NCBI RefSeq assembly: GCF_021290965.1
Contig: NZ_JAJOYT010000001.1
Coordinates: 62,001 to 126,000, forward strand
From: Rheinheimera faecalis
GTDB lineage: Bacteria > Pseudomonadota > Gammaproteobacteria > Enterobacterales > Alteromonadaceae
Length of the DNA: 64,000 nucleotides
Direction: 5' to 3'
Both the position numbers and the translations under genes were made by a program. Numbering within the stretch: the first letter of the stretch is position 1; each line of letters begins with the position of its first letter. The notes beneath the pieces are model-generated. The model made no database searches and had not been told where the DNA came from. It saw only the letters and a list, made by a program, of their open reading frames with translations. This document shows, piece after piece, positions 43,819-56,949 of this stretch.

Positions 43819-43911
43819 AGCTGCAGCTTTGTTGACTGCGCTACTCGCCCCAGTCACATAGGACAACTATGCTCCTGGGGTCTCGCTCACTTGTCGTCGC
43901 GCTGCAACTCC
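43817..43911. repeat. Imperfect 95-nt intergenic inverted repeat
   Basis: Outer arms GAAGCTGCAGC and GCTGCAACTCC pair with two mismatches. Inner arms CCCCAG (43848-43853)/CTGGGG (43875-43880) and CATAG (43857-43861)/CTATG (43867-43871) pair perfectly around a 5-nt loop. The whole can fold as one long interrupted hairpin between the DUF218 gene and leucine dehydrogenase. It is not followed by a T-run. It looks like a dispersed intergenic element, but only one copy is in the window. Confidence 0.5.
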
Positions 43912-43941
43912 AATTACTTTGGGTATCTATGGGTCATACAG

Positions 43942-44982
43942 TTAACGGGCGTTACGGATAATTTCCTGCGCCATTAAATCTGCCACTTCGTTGGTTGGTT
44001 TTTGCTGTGCATCAGCACGTTCGAAGATATTGATCAGCGTATGGTAAATCTGGTTCACTTTAGCCGTAGATTCTTCTGCGTTGTAGCCCACTGCACGCAT
44101 TTCCATTGCCACGTTGATAATGCCACCCGCATTGATCACGTAATCCGGTGCGTACAGAATTCCTTTTTGGCGTAACAGTTCACCATGGCGGCTTTCTTTG
44201 AGCTGGTTATTGGCACAACCTGCAATGATTTTGCATTTCAGCTGAGGAATAGTGATGTCGTTAATGGTGGCACCTAAAGCGCAAGGAGCGTAGATGTCAG
44301 CGTCAATAGCATAGATTTCATCTAAGCCTACAGCTGTCGCGTTAAACTGTGCTACGGCGCGGCTGACCGCATCCTGATTGATATCAGTAACAATCAGTTT
44401 GGCGCCTTCTTTGTGCAGGTATTCGCACAGATAAAAACCAACGCTGCCTAAACCTTGCACCGCAACGGTCAAACCATTCAAATCATCTGTGCCGAACTTG
44501 TGCTTAGCGGCGGCTTTAATACCACGGTAAGTCCCTAATGCGGTAAAAGGACCAGGGTTACCACTTAAGCCTTCTAAACCTGCTACGTAAGGAGTTTCTT
44601 TATTGACGATCATAATGTCGCCCGTTGTGATATTCACATCTTCTGCGCTGACATAACGGCCGCTTAATGAATGCACAAACTTGCCGAACTTACGGAACAG
44701 AGCTTCAGATTTGATTTTTTTCGCATCACCAATAATCACTGCCTTACCGCCGCCTAATGGCAAACCAGCCATAGCATTTTTGTAAGTCATGCCGCGGGAT
44801 AAACGTAATACGTCGACTAAGGCATCTTCATCAGCGACATAGTCCCACATACGGCAGCCGCCAGTTGCCGGACCTAAAGCTGTGCTGTGAATTGCAATAA
44901 TAGCTTTTAAACCAGTGCTTTCATCACTGCAGAATACGACTTGCTCATGGTTATCAAATTCAGGATGGTTAAATACAGCCAC
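43942..44982 (-). CDS. ldh: Leucine dehydrogenase-type Glu/Leu/Phe/Val dehydrogenase
   Basis: A 346-residue NAD-dependent amino acid dehydrogenase. From the N-terminus: VAVFNHPEFDNHEQVVF, ATGGCRMWDY (about 40-49), the catalytic-lysine motif MAGLPLGGGKAVI (about 72-84), the dinucleotide motif VAVQGLGSVGFYLCEYLHKE (about 177-196) and CANNQL near 262. It likely deaminates branched-chain amino acids to 2-oxoacids. The open frame runs to 45345, but I start at GTG 44982: GGAG lies 8 bp upstream and homologues begin with this VFxHPxFDxHE segment. The longer N-terminus overlaps the divergent gene and reads as noise. Confidence 0.88.
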   Translation of the reverse strand: MAVFNHPEFDNHEQVVFCSDESTGLKAIIAIHSTALGPATGGCRMWDYVADEDALVDVLRLSRGMTYKNAMAGLPLGGGKAVIIGDAKKIKSEALFRKFGKFVHSLSGRYVSAEDVNITTGDIMIVNKETPYVAGLEGLSGNPGPFTALGTYRGIKAAAKHKFGTDDLNGLTVAVQGLGSVGFYLCEYLHKEGAKLIVTDINQDAVSRAVAQFNATAVGLDEIYAIDADIYAPCALGATINDITIPQLKCKIIAGCANNQLKESRHGELLRQKGILYAPDYVINAGGIINVAMEMRAVGYNAEESTAKVNQIYHTLINIFERADAQQKPTNEVADLMAQEIIRNAR

Positions 44983-45197
44983 GACTTGTTCTCCGTTGAT
45001 ATAACTCACCATGCCACAGAGGGCAGGGCCTAAGGGCTTTTTGCGCCGCGGAATGTACCACTTCACTGCAGCTTTCGCCATCGATCTGTAAAAACAAAAT
45101 CTGGTAAGACCAGGTGATTGTCGACAATTGAAGCCAGCTCTTGATTGTGTGGATTGAGTCACATAAAGTAACGCCACTTGGAGAAAGGAAAACAGTA

Positions 45198-45620
45198 ATG
45201 GCAGAACAATTAACCGAGGAACAACAAGCGGAAGCGAACAGTGAGTGGGTTCGCATCCAGTTCCAGAAAGCAAACCAGTATTTGGCCGAAAAGGGCATAT
45301 TGCCAGACAATGTGGCAGTGTCTGAATCTCGTTATTTAACACCATTAATGGCGGTGTGGAAGATTACAGCACAGGATCGTAAACAATACTGGGTGATAAG
45401 TGGTGATTTACCTACAGATCACATGCCTTTGTCGGCAGCACAAGATGCAAGAGAAGCGGTGCGGGCTTTTTCGTTAAGCTGGCAGTTAAAGGCTGAGCAG
45501 GTAATGAACTCAGGTTCTATCGATAAAACGAAAGCAGATTTCGCTAACTTATTGGTGCACAGAGCTCATGGTTTGTATGATTTATTTAATAAAGAAGAGC
45601 TGTGGGCTAAGCAGAGCTAA
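45198..45620 (+). CDS. DUF4826-like small conserved protein
   Basis: A 140-residue soluble acidic protein starting MAEQLTEEQQAEANSEWVRI, with ATG 45198 behind AAAGGA. It has a conserved-looking core SRYLTPLMAVWKITAQDRKQ (about 48-67), VISGDLPTDHMP (about 70-81), ARDAxxxF-like DAREAVRAFSLSWQ, and a helical tail. The pattern resembles DUF4826 proteins of gammaproteobacteria, which I hold only moderately. Function is unknown. It is divergent from leucine dehydrogenase with a 215-bp gap, and is followed by a strong terminator. Confidence 0.68.
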   Translation: MAEQLTEEQQAEANSEWVRIQFQKANQYLAEKGILPDNVAVSESRYLTPLMAVWKITAQDRKQYWVISGDLPTDHMPLSAAQDAREAVRAFSLSWQLKAEQVMNSGSIDKTKADFANLLVHRAHGLYDLFNKEELWAKQS

Positions 45621-45689
45621 GCTGGTTTTTAGTATATAAATCTTTACAAGGCTTCGAGTCGTTTTTTTGAGTTGTTCAATAAAGCTTAG

Positions 45690-45730
45690 AAGCATAAAAA
45701 AAACCGCCATTGGCGGTTTTTTTTATGCTT
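45690..45730. terminator. Strong bidirectional terminator
   Basis: A perfect 19-bp stem, from 45690-45708 to 45712-45730, with loop ATT. The core is ACCGCC/GGCGGT flanked by eight A and eight T. It lies between the convergent DUF4826-like and roxA genes and works for both. Confidence 0.92.
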
Positions 45731-45746
45731 GAACTTAAGGTTCAGG

Positions 45747-46901
45747 TTACTCCGTAAAGTACCAGTACCCTTTATTGATCAGCAAAGTGATCAACTGTAA
45801 ACGGCCATGGTCTGCCGCGAAATGTTGGCAGTCTTCTGCACTCAGGCTGATTTGGTCTGTCAGTTTTTTTACCGTTTCAAGCTCAATAGCCGGCACTAAA
45901 AAGCGGTCACCATTGATAAACAACTGGATATCTTCAGCAGCAGTGGCCTGATAATACAAAGTGCGTAGGCCACCTAATTTGGCCAGCACTGATCCTTCTT
46001 CCAGATACTCACCAATTTCATCGGCTTCATAATGTGGATCAGGTCCTGTTGCATCCAATTCATGTTTGGCATGGCTGATATAACTGCCAAACCACTGAGC
46101 GGCAAAGTGTTTATCGTCGACTAACTGGCGCAATAAACCTTGCACTTGGGTTAAATCACCGTCGCTTATCGCACCGACTGAATCCGGTACCTGACGCTCT
46201 GGATCCGTAAAACGACGACCAGTAATGTCCTGATCGATCAGATGATCAGCCAGGCCTGTCAGTAAATCTTTTTGCGCTGGAGCACGAAAACCGACTGAAT
46301 AATTCAGTGACGGGTCCAAAGAAATGCCATCGTGTGGGCAACCCGGTGGAATATATAAAATATCGCCAGGTTCAGTGATCACATCAATGCAGTCGATAAA
46401 AGGAGTCACCTGCAATAAACGAGGGTGAGGGCAGTGCTGTTTTAAACTGCTGTCCGGCATGCCCACGCGCCAGTGGCGTTTACCCTGGCCCTGGATAATA
46501 AAGACATCATATTGATCCAGATGCGGGCCTACACCTCCACCAGCAGTAGAAAAGCTCACCATCAAATCATCAATACGCCAGTTTGGAATAAAGCGGAACG
46601 GCTCAATCAAAGCAGCAGAGTGCGGATGCCAGTGATCCACGGCCTGGACTAACAATGTCCAGCCTTCTTCGCCTAAATGGCTGAAATCCTCAAAAGGGCC
46701 GGTCTCCATATCCCATACCGCATTTTTATTGCTAACAATACGGGATTCGATTTCTTCTTCACCGGCCAGGCCTGCCAGTTCGTCCGGGCTGATAGGGTCG
46801 ATAAAGTTTCTAAAGCCCGCTTTGATAAGCAAAGGCTTTTTCTGCCAGTACTCTGCTAAAAACTGTGCAGGAGTTAATTCATTTAAAAATAATTGGTACA
46901 T
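45747..46901 (-). CDS. roxA: 50S ribosomal protein uL16 3-hydroxylase RoxA (YcfD)
   Basis: A 384-residue JmjC/cupin Fe(II)- and 2-oxoglutarate-dependent oxygenase that hydroxylates an arginine of ribosomal protein uL16. The start reads LNELTPAQFLAEYWQKKPLL (about 5-24). The iron motif HLDQYDVF (His and Asp ligands) is followed by IQGQGKRHWRVG, the turn GDILYIPPGCPHDGIS with the distal His ligand, and NYSVGFRAP. The length matches E. coli RoxA (373 aa). The C-terminal winged-helix-like domain is present. It lies downstream of purB, from which it is separated by a terminator, so it may have its own promoter in the 46902-46969 gap. Confidence 0.93.
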   Translation of the reverse strand: MYQLFLNELTPAQFLAEYWQKKPLLIKAGFRNFIDPISPDELAGLAGEEEIESRIVSNKNAVWDMETGPFEDFSHLGEEGWTLLVQAVDHWHPHSAALIEPFRFIPNWRIDDLMVSFSTAGGGVGPHLDQYDVFIIQGQGKRHWRVGMPDSSLKQHCPHPRLLQVTPFIDCIDVITEPGDILYIPPGCPHDGISLDPSLNYSVGFRAPAQKDLLTGLADHLIDQDITGRRFTDPERQVPDSVGAISDGDLTQVQGLLRQLVDDKHFAAQWFGSYISHAKHELDATGPDPHYEADEIGEYLEEGSVLAKLGGLRTLYYQATAAEDIQLFINGDRFLVPAIELETVKKLTDQISLSAEDCQHFAADHGRLQLITLLINKGYWYFTE

Positions 46902-46917
46902 AGTTCTGTTTCACCAT

Positions 46918-46945
46918 AAAAACAGGGCGATAAAATCGCCCTGTT
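46918..46945 (-). terminator. Terminator after purB
   Basis: AACAGGGCGAT (46921-46931), loop AAA, ATCGCCCTGTT (46935-46945). On the minus strand the stem ends in TTTTTATGG. It is placed between purB and roxA and so limits read-through from the nudJ-mnmA-hflD-purB operon. Confidence 0.85.
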
Positions 46946-46969
46946 GAAGGTTCTGAAGTGCTGATTAGT

Positions 46970-48349
<1,380 letters not shown>

Positions 48350-48988
48350 CTATGAATGGGTTGGGGCAATAGTGTGTAAAACGGATTTGGCTTCATTCAG
48401 CAGTGCTTTGCGTTTGAATACAAAATGCAGACGACTGCCACCGGACTGGCGCCATAACACCACGGCGCGGATAGCTGCCAATAACAAAGCGCGAACTTTA
48501 TGCTGTACCAGTTGCTGTTTCAGCAGTTCTGGCTGACCAGCGACCTGAATTCGGGTGCCTAAAGAGCTGATGCATTCGACATAAATATCGGCCAGATTAG
48601 CAATGATGTTTTCATCGGTAATAGCAAAATGCTGCAGTTGCTGCTCTAAGCGGGATAACCTTTTACCCAGGTTATCCAGATTATCGCGGTTTTTTGTCAG
48701 CTTACGCTCCAGTGCAATCACGGACACCACATAACGGGTCAGTTCCACATCTTTGCGTTGATTGTCACCTAACTGATCCACCAGACACTGATAACCAGCG
48801 CGCAGGTTCGCCACATCTTTGCCATAAATATCCAAAGGTTCTGCCGGAGATAAATTAGCGATACTGGCTAAACACAACTGCAAATCAGCCAGTGCTACAT
48901 CGTTGGTACGGGTGACTTGCTGTAATAGCTTAAGAGCCTGGCACATACCTGCCAGAGCAAGGGTTTGAGTCTGAATACTGTGTTGCAT
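48350..48988 (-). CDS. hflD: HflD family lysogenization-regulator homologue
   Basis: A 212-residue peripheral membrane protein homologous to E. coli HflD (213 aa). It begins with TLALAGMCQALKLLQQVTRT (about 9-28), and near 163-176 has QPELLKQQLVQHKV, followed by RALLLAAIRAVVLWRQSGGSR near the end. HflD binds CII of phage lambda in E. coli. Its host function is unclear, perhaps related to the neighbouring tRNA enzyme MnmA. It lies 3 bp after mnmA and 9 bp before purB, so it is surely in the same operon. Confidence 0.92.
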   Translation of the reverse strand: MQHSIQTQTLALAGMCQALKLLQQVTRTNDVALADLQLCLASIANLSPAEPLDIYGKDVANLRAGYQCLVDQLGDNQRKDVELTRYVVSVIALERKLTKNRDNLDNLGKRLSRLEQQLQHFAITDENIIANLADIYVECISSLGTRIQVAGQPELLKQQLVQHKVRALLLAAIRAVVLWRQSGGSRLHFVFKRKALLNEAKSVLHTIAPTHS

Positions 48989-48991
48989 AAG

Positions 48992-50092
48992 TTACTGTAT
49001 GGCCGAATTAATAATGCCACCACCCAAACAAATCTCGTCGCTGTAAAACACAGCAGACTGACCTGGGGTAACGGCTTTTTGAGGCTGATCAAATACCACA
49101 ACCACAGTGCCATCCGGCATTGGGGTCAGGGTGCATGGAATATCGGTCTGACGATAACGGGTTTTGACAGTGCAGCGAAGCGCTTGCTGTGGGCCAGTGC
49201 GATCGACCCAGTGCAGTTGATTTGCCACTAAACCTTTGGAGAACATACTTGGATGGTCGTGGCCCTGAGCGACAATAAGACGGTTATTGATCAAGTCTTT
49301 CGACACCACATACCATGGCTGATCATCACCGTCTTTTAAACCACCAATACGTAGACCTTTACGCTGGCCTAAAGTGTGATACATCAGACCATCGTGCTGG
49401 CCAATTTTGTCGCCGTCTACTGTGTAAATATCACCAGGCTGGGCTGGCAGATACTTTTGCAGGAAATCTTTAAATTTACGCTCGCCGATAAAACAAATGC
49501 CTGTGCTGTCTTTTTTATCGTGCGTAATTAAACCTTGTTCTTCAGCAATAGCCCGTACCAGAGGTTTTTCCAGATGACCCACAGGGAACAGGGTTTGCGC
49601 CACATGTTCTTCACCTATGGTATAGAGGAAATAACTTTGATCTTTATTGGTATCCAGACCCCGCAATAACTGCCAATGGCCTTCTACTTCACGGCGCTGT
49701 ACATAATGGCCTGTGGCGATAAAGTCGGCACCTAAAGCTTCGGCGGCAAATTCAAGGAAAGCTTTAAACTTAATTTCCTTGTTGCACATAATATCCGGGT
49801 TCGGCGTACGGCCAGCTTTGTATTCCTCGAGGAAATATTCAAACACATTGTCCCAGTACTCAGCGGCAAAGTTGACTTTGTGCAGCTTGATACCCAGCTT
49901 GTCACAGACCGCCTGAGCATCTCTTAAGTCGTCAGCAGCAGCGCAATATTCGCTGTCGTCATCTTCTTCCCAGTTCTTCATAAACAGGCCTTCGACCTGA
50001 TACCCTTGCTGCATCAGCAAGTAGGCGGACACTGAGGAATCAACACCACCGGACATACCGACAATGACTTTTTTGCTGCTGTTATCTGACAT
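48992..50092 (-). CDS. mnmA: tRNA-specific 2-thiouridylase MnmA
   Basis: A 366-residue enzyme that thiolates U34 of tRNA Lys, Glu and Gln using ATP. The PP-loop [18 protein letters not shown] (about 9-26) is intact. The catalytic Cys pair lies in [12 protein letters not shown] (about 97-108) and [17 protein letters not shown] (about 196-212). [15 protein letters not shown]-like [15 protein letters not shown] follows. The size matches E. coli MnmA (368 aa). It precedes hflD and follows nudJ in the usual gammaproteobacterial arrangement. Confidence 0.97.
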   Translation of the reverse strand: MSDNSSKKVIVGMSGGVDSSVSAYLLMQQGYQVEGLFMKNWEEDDDSEYCAAADDLRDAQAVCDKLGIKLHKVNFAAEYWDNVFEYFLEEYKAGRTPNPDIMCNKEIKFKAFLEFAAEALGADFIATGHYVQRREVEGHWQLLRGLDTNKDQSYFLYTIGEEHVAQTLFPVGHLEKPLVRAIAEEQGLITHDKKDSTGICFIGERKFKDFLQKYLPAQPGDIYTVDGDKIGQHDGLMYHTLGQRKGLRIGGLKDGDDQPWYVVSKDLINNRLIVAQGHDHPSMFSKGLVANQLHWVDRTGPQQALRCTVKTRYRQTDIPCTLTPMPDGTVVVVFDQPQKAVTPGQSAVFYSDEICLGGGIINSAIQ

Positions 50093-50167
50093 TACACCGC
50101 ACTTTTTACTGGCTGGATGGGAACGGGCGCGGATTATAGCACCAAATTCTTTGCCAAAAAATGTTAA

Positions 50168-50635
50168 TCAAAGCGAATGTGCGACGGCATTTCTGATCTG
50201 AGACAACGACAATAGTTGGTTTTGTTCAAACTGTGTGATGGCATCCAGCACTAATTGACTGCGTACGGGCAGGGCATGAGTGCGTAATTCATCCAAACTC
50301 AACCAGTGCAAGGCCCGAATATCGTCATCTTGTGGCTGATACTGTAGCGGTAATTCGGTAGGGGTAAAGACAAAATTCACCCGCACATAAAAATGACCAT
50401 TGGCGGCTTTGAGCTGGGAAATACCCAGCCAGGCATCAGGTTCTAAGCTCAGGCCTGTTTCTTCCTGCAATTCGCGTTTTACCGCACTGATGACATCTTC
50501 ATTTTCCTCAACATGACCTGCCGGCTGATTCAGCACCAGGCGGCCGGAGCTTTTATCTTTTTCCTCCACCAATAAATAACGACCCTGAAAATACAACACT
50601 GCGGCGACAGTTAAATGCAATAAAGGACGGGACAT
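50168..50635 (-). CDS. nudJ: Phosphatase NudJ (Nudix hydrolase)
   Basis: A 155-residue Nudix enzyme, acting in E. coli on HMP-pyrophosphate and nucleoside tri- and diphosphates. The Nudix box is GHVEENEDVISAVKREL followed by QEETGL (about 39-61), with all acidic metal ligands. I start at ATG 50635 (MSRPLLHLTVAAVLYFQGRY). AAGGAG lies about 9 bp upstream. The frame extends to 50695, but those residues are basic and unlike the family. It is the first gene of the nudJ-mnmA-hflD-purB operon. Confidence 0.92.
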   Translation of the reverse strand: MSRPLLHLTVAAVLYFQGRYLLVEEKDKSSGRLVLNQPAGHVEENEDVISAVKRELQEETGLSLEPDAWLGISQLKAANGHFYVRVNFVFTPTELPLQYQPQDDDIRALHWLSLDELRTHALPVRSQLVLDAITQFEQNQLLSLSQIRNAVAHSL

Positions 50636-53250
<2,615 letters not shown>

Positions 53251-53256
53251 TTCACT

Positions 53257-53335
53257 GTAGGGGAGAGGCTTGTCCTCTCCCGTCTAATGATACCGCGGTG
53301 CTTATGGACGGGCCGGGACAAGCCGCGGCCCCTAC
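53257..53335. repeat. REP-pair-like 79-nt imperfect palindrome
   Basis: The left arm 53257-53284 (28 nt, begins GTAGGGG, contains GGCTTGTCC, ends CCCGTC) is inverted as the right arm 53307-53335 (29 nt, begins GACGGGCC, ends CCCCTAC). Outer 7 bp, the central GGCTTGTCC and the inner CCCGTC pair exactly, with a few mismatches between. The middle is 22 nt. The left arm alone also folds (GGGAGAGG/CCTCTCCC). This is the form of a REPIN or a very small MITE-like element and is placed right after icd. Confidence 0.7.
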
Positions 53336-53374
53336 GAACCTTGTATCGCATTTTGATTAATTGAGAGCAAAGAA

Positions 53375-53398
53375 AAATGCCGGCTTATGCCGGCATTT
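53375..53398 (-). terminator. Terminator of cspD
   Basis: AAATGCCGGC (53375-53384), loop TTAT, GCCGGCATTT (53389-53398). On the minus strand it is followed by TTCTTTG after the T-rich end of the stem. It lies 27 bp after the cspD stop. Confidence 0.8.
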
Positions 53399-53424
53399 CA
53401 TATGGATATGTGAGCTTCAGGTGG

Positions 53425-53646
53425 TTATTCAGGTTTGTGACCTTCTGGCAGAGCGATATTTACTGCATGTAAACCTTTTGGGCCCTCAGACAGGTCAAAC
53501 ACCACATCCTGGCCGGCCTTCAGCGTACGGTAGCCATCCATGTTAATGGTTGAATAATGGGCGAAGATGTCTTCGTCACGACCATCTTCACGAATAAACC
53601 CAAATCCTTTGGCATTATTGAACCATTTCACTTTACCGGTAGCCAT
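53425..53646 (-). CDS. cspD: Cold-shock-domain protein CspD
   Basis: A 73-residue single cold-shock domain. RNP-1-like KGFGFI (about 13-18) and RNP-2-like DIFAHY (about 26-31) bind single-stranded nucleic acid. The sequence GTVKWFNNAKGFGFI-type start and GPKGLHAVNI tail match CspD, which in E. coli inhibits replication in stationary phase and lies divergently next to clpS-clpA, as here. A 255-bp gap to clpS holds both promoters. I see no clear CspA-type cold box in the leader. Confidence 0.93.
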   Translation of the reverse strand: MATGKVKWFNNAKGFGFIREDGRDEDIFAHYSTINMDGYRTLKAGQDVVFDLSEGPKGLHAVNIALPEGHKPE

Positions 53647-53901
53647 ACTACTTCCTTCTCTAAGTTAGCTAAATTCTGTATTCTAAGGCGGAGCAACAGG
53701 GAGCTGCGGGCAGACTCCACCATTTACTGTAGATAATTTGTGCAGCTAGTCAAGTTTTTTACCCACTTGTAAAGAGGCGTTGCAGATACTATCTATAAGA
53801 TACGGGATACAGAGTGGCTGCAAAGCCTGTAGTGGCTTTGGGTCCGGCGAAAAAATTCATCAATGCAATTTTGATGCTTTGAACAGGCGTGGCTATAGTT
53901 T

Positions 53902-54222
53902 ATGAGCGGTTATAAAGAAAACAATGGAACAGATCATGGAGTGGTGGAGAAAACCCGGCAACAGGTGAAACCTCCCTCTATGTATAAAGTCATACTTCAC
54001 AACGATGACTACACCCCGATGGATTTTGTCATTGATGTGTTAACCCGGTTTTTTAATATGCAGTATGAAAAAGCCAGTGAAATTATGTTGCAGGTGCATT
54101 ACGAAGGTATGGCGGTCTGTGGTGTGTTCACAGCCGAGGTTGCGGAGACCAAAGTTCAGCAAGTGTCCATTTATGCGAAAGAGCACGAACATCCATTGTT
54201 ATGCACTATGGAGCGGGCTTAA
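53902..54222 (+). CDS. clpS: ATP-dependent Clp protease adaptor ClpS
   Basis: A 106-residue adaptor that binds N-degron substrates and delivers them to Clp[22 protein letters not shown] (about 23-42) holds the Asn-Asp-Asp residues of the N-degron pocket. [20 protein letters not shown] and [20 protein letters not shown] complete the fold. E. coli ClpS is the same length (106 aa). It lies 48 bp upstream of clpA. Co-location with aat and bpt, which make N-degrons, is notable. Confidence 0.96.
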   Translation: MSGYKENNGTDHGVVEKTRQQVKPPSMYKVILHNDDYTPMDFVIDVLTRFFNMQYEKASEIMLQVHYEGMAVCGVFTAEVAETKVQQVSIYAKEHEHPLLCTMERA

Positions 54223-54270
54223 CGCCAAACAACTGCTGTTGTAACTCAGGTGGATTAGGAGTGATGTTGT

Positions 54271-56526
54271 ATGTTGAACAAAGATCTTGAGTTAACCTTA
54301 AATCTGGCGTTTCGGTTTGCGCGGGAAAAACGTCATGAGTACATGACGGTCGAACATTTATTATTAGCTTTATTGGATAACCCGGCTGCAGGTGAAGCGT
54401 TAAAGTCCTGCGGTGCCAATATAGACCGCCTGCGGCTCGATTTGTCGCATTTTATTGATTCCACCACCCCTTTATTGCCAGAAGACGACGCAGACCGCGA
54501 CACGCAGCCTACGCTCGGATTTCAGCGTGTATTACAAAGAGCGGTGTTTCATGTGCAATCCTCAGGTAAATCTGAAGTCACAGGCGCTAATGTGTTAGTC
54601 GCTATTTTCAGTGAACAGGAATCTCAAGCGGTTTATTTACTGAAAAAAATCGATATCAGCCGGTTGGATATCGTCAACTACATTTCTCATGGTGTCATTA
54701 AAACCGAAAAAATCGAGCAGCAGGACGAGCAGCAAGATGAAAACGGTGATGTGCAGATTGAAGAAAACAAATACCTGGAAAGCTTCACCGCCAATCTGAA
54801 CGTCCTGGCAAAAAATGGTCAGATCGATCCTCTGGTTGGCCGTGATATGGAGCTGGAACGTACGATCCAGGTGTTGTGCCGTCGTAAGAAAAACAACCCG
54901 TTACTGGTGGGAGAAGCTGGCGTCGGTAAAACCGCTATTGCCGAAGGCTTGGCCTATCGTATCGTCAATAAGCAAGTGCCTGAAGTCATTGCCAATGCCA
55001 CTATTTATTCACTGGATATGGGCTCTTTGCTGGCTGGAACCAAATACCGCGGTGACTTCGAAAAACGCTTAAAATCCTTGCTGAAAGAAATCGAAAACGA
55101 AAAAGATGCAGTGCTCTTTATTGACGAAATTCATACAGTCATTGGCGCAGGTGCTGCGTCCGGTGGTGTGATGGATGCATCCAATCTGATTAAACCACTG
55201 TTATCCAGTGGTCGTTTACGTTGCATAGGTTCAACCACCTATCAGGAATTTAAAAACATCTTTGAAAAAGACACAGCGCTGGTGCGCCGTTTCCAGAAAA
55301 TTGATGTGGTTGAACCAAGCGTTGATGACACCACCCAAATTTTGCAGGGTTTAAAAGAACGTTACGAAGCCCACCATGGTGTGCGTTATACCCAAAAAGC
55401 GCTACGTGCTGCAGCTGAGTTGTCAGCGAAATACATTAACGAGCGGCATTTACCGGATAAAGCCATAGACGTGATAGACGAGGCGGGAGCCAGCCAGCGT
55501 TTATTGCCTGTGTCTAAACGTAAAAAAGTCATTAATGTGCCGGAAATTGAACACATTATTGCCAAGATGGCGCGTATTCCTGAGAAGTCAGTGTCAGCCT
55601 CTGATAAAGATGTGCTGGCGAATTTAGACCGTAACCTGAAAATGGTGGTCTTTGGCCAGGACGAGCCTATTGAAGTTTTAACTTCGGCTATTCGTTTATC
55701 CCGCTCAGGTCTTGGCAACGAAGAAAAACCTATTGGTAACTTCTTATTTGCAGGCCCAACAGGGGTAGGTAAAACCGAAGTCACCAAACAGTTGGCTAAA
55801 ATTATGGGTGTTGAGCTGCTGCGTTTTGACATGTCCGAGTATATGGAACGTCATGCGGTCAGCCGCCTTATTGGTGCGCCTCCCGGTTATGTTGGTTTTG
55901 ATCAGGGCGGTTTGCTGACAGATGCTGTATCGAAGCATCCGTACTCTGTCGTGCTGTTGGATGAAATCGAAAAAGCGCACTCCGACATCTACAACATTTT
56001 GCTGCAAGTGATGGACCATGGCACTTTAACCGATAATAGCGGCCGTAAAGTGGATTTCCGTAATGTGATTTTGGTGATGACCACCAATGCTGGTGTACAG
56101 GAGACGGTGCGTAAAACCATTGGCTTTAAACAACAGGATCACAGCCACGACGCTTTAGCCGAAATTAACCGGACCTTTAGTCCTGAGTTCAGAAACCGTC
56201 TGGATGGCATCATCTGGTTTAAACATTTATCCCGCGACATTATTCTGCAAATTGTCGATAAGTTTGTCTGTGATCTGCAGGTGCAGCTGGATAAAAAACA
56301 AGTGTCGATGGAATTGAGTGGTGCAGCCCGTCAATGGCTGGCCGACAAAGGTTACGATCAGGCGATGGGGGCCCGTCCTATGGCGCGGGTTATTCAGGAG
56401 CAACTGAAAAAGCCTTTAGCCAACGAGATTTTGTTTGGACGACTGGCGCACGGTGGTGATGTGCGTATTGATCTGAAAGGCGATGAATTAGAATTTGACT
56501 ATAACGAAGAAGAAGCTTTGGTATAA
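54271..56526 (+). CDS. clpA: ATP-dependent Clp protease ATP-binding subunit ClpA
   Basis: A 751-residue AAA+ unfoldase partner of ClpP. The N-domain (about 1-145) is followed by D1 with [17 protein letters not shown] (about 212-228), [18 protein letters not shown] and an arginine-finger segment. D2 has [18 protein letters not shown] (about 491-508) and [20 protein letters not shown]. The pore loop [11 protein letters not shown] is present, and an IGF/IGL-type ClpP-binding loop is expected in D2 near residue 615 (KTIGFKQQD). The length matches E. coli ClpA (758 aa). A terminator follows. Confidence 0.97.
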   Translation: MLNKDLELTLNLAFRFAREKRHEYMTVEHLLLALLDNPAAGEALKSCGANIDRLRLDLSHFIDSTTPLLPEDDADRDTQPTLGFQRVLQRAVFHVQSSGKSEVTGANVLVAIFSEQESQAVYLLKKIDISRLDIVNYISHGVIKTEKIEQQDEQQDENGDVQIEENKYLESFTANLNVLAKNGQIDPLVGRDMELERTIQVLCRRKKNNPLLVGEAGVGKTAIAEGLAYRIVNKQVPEVIANATIYSLDMGSLLAGTKYRGDFEKRLKSLLKEIENEKDAVLFIDEIHTVIGAGAASGGVMDASNLIKPLLSSGRLRCIGSTTYQEFKNIFEKDTALVRRFQKIDVVEPSVDDTTQILQGLKERYEAHHGVRYTQKALRAAAELSAKYINERHLPDKAIDVIDEAGASQRLLPVSKRKKVINVPEIEHIIAKMARIPEKSVSASDKDVLANLDRNLKMVVFGQDEPIEVLTSAIRLSRSGLGNEEKPIGNFLFAGPTGVGKTEVTKQLAKIMGVELLRFDMSEYMERHAVSRLIGAPPGYVGFDQGGLLTDAVSKHPYSVVLLDEIEKAHSDIYNILLQVMDHGTLTDNSGRKVDFRNVILVMTTNAGVQETVRKTIGFKQQDHSHDALAEINRTFSPEFRNRLDGIIWFKHLSRDIILQIVDKFVCDLQVQLDKKQVSMELSGAARQWLADKGYDQAMGARPMARVIQEQLKKPLANEILFGRLAHGGDVRIDLKGDELEFDYNEEEALV

Positions 56527-56558
56527 GTATCAAGCTTAGCTAAGCTCTTCAAATACGA

Positions 56559-56583
56559 AAAAACCCGGCTTGGCCGGGTTTTT
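56559..56583. terminator. Bidirectional terminator between clpA and infA
   Basis: AAAAACCCGGC (56559-56569), loop TTG, GCCGGGTTTTT (56573-56583). It serves clpA from the left and the infA end from the right. Confidence 0.9.
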
Positions 56584-56635
56584 CTTTATAACGCATGAAG
56601 CAAATAGCGTTAGCGCTATCTGGTTCCGTCAAATC

Positions 56636-56854
<219 letters not shown>

Positions 56855-56949
56855 TCAGCGTGCCAGCCTCTTATTTAAATTCATTAGTTCAAAAAACTGC
56901 CGCAGATTTTGCCGAAAAAGGGCAGATAAGTAAAGCAACATAGTCAGAT

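Noticed and set aside
44983-45345. 121-residue N-terminal extension of leucine dehydrogenase
   Set aside because: Homologues start at the VFxHPxFDxHE segment, a GTG with GGAG is present there, and the extension overlaps the divergent 45198-45620 gene.
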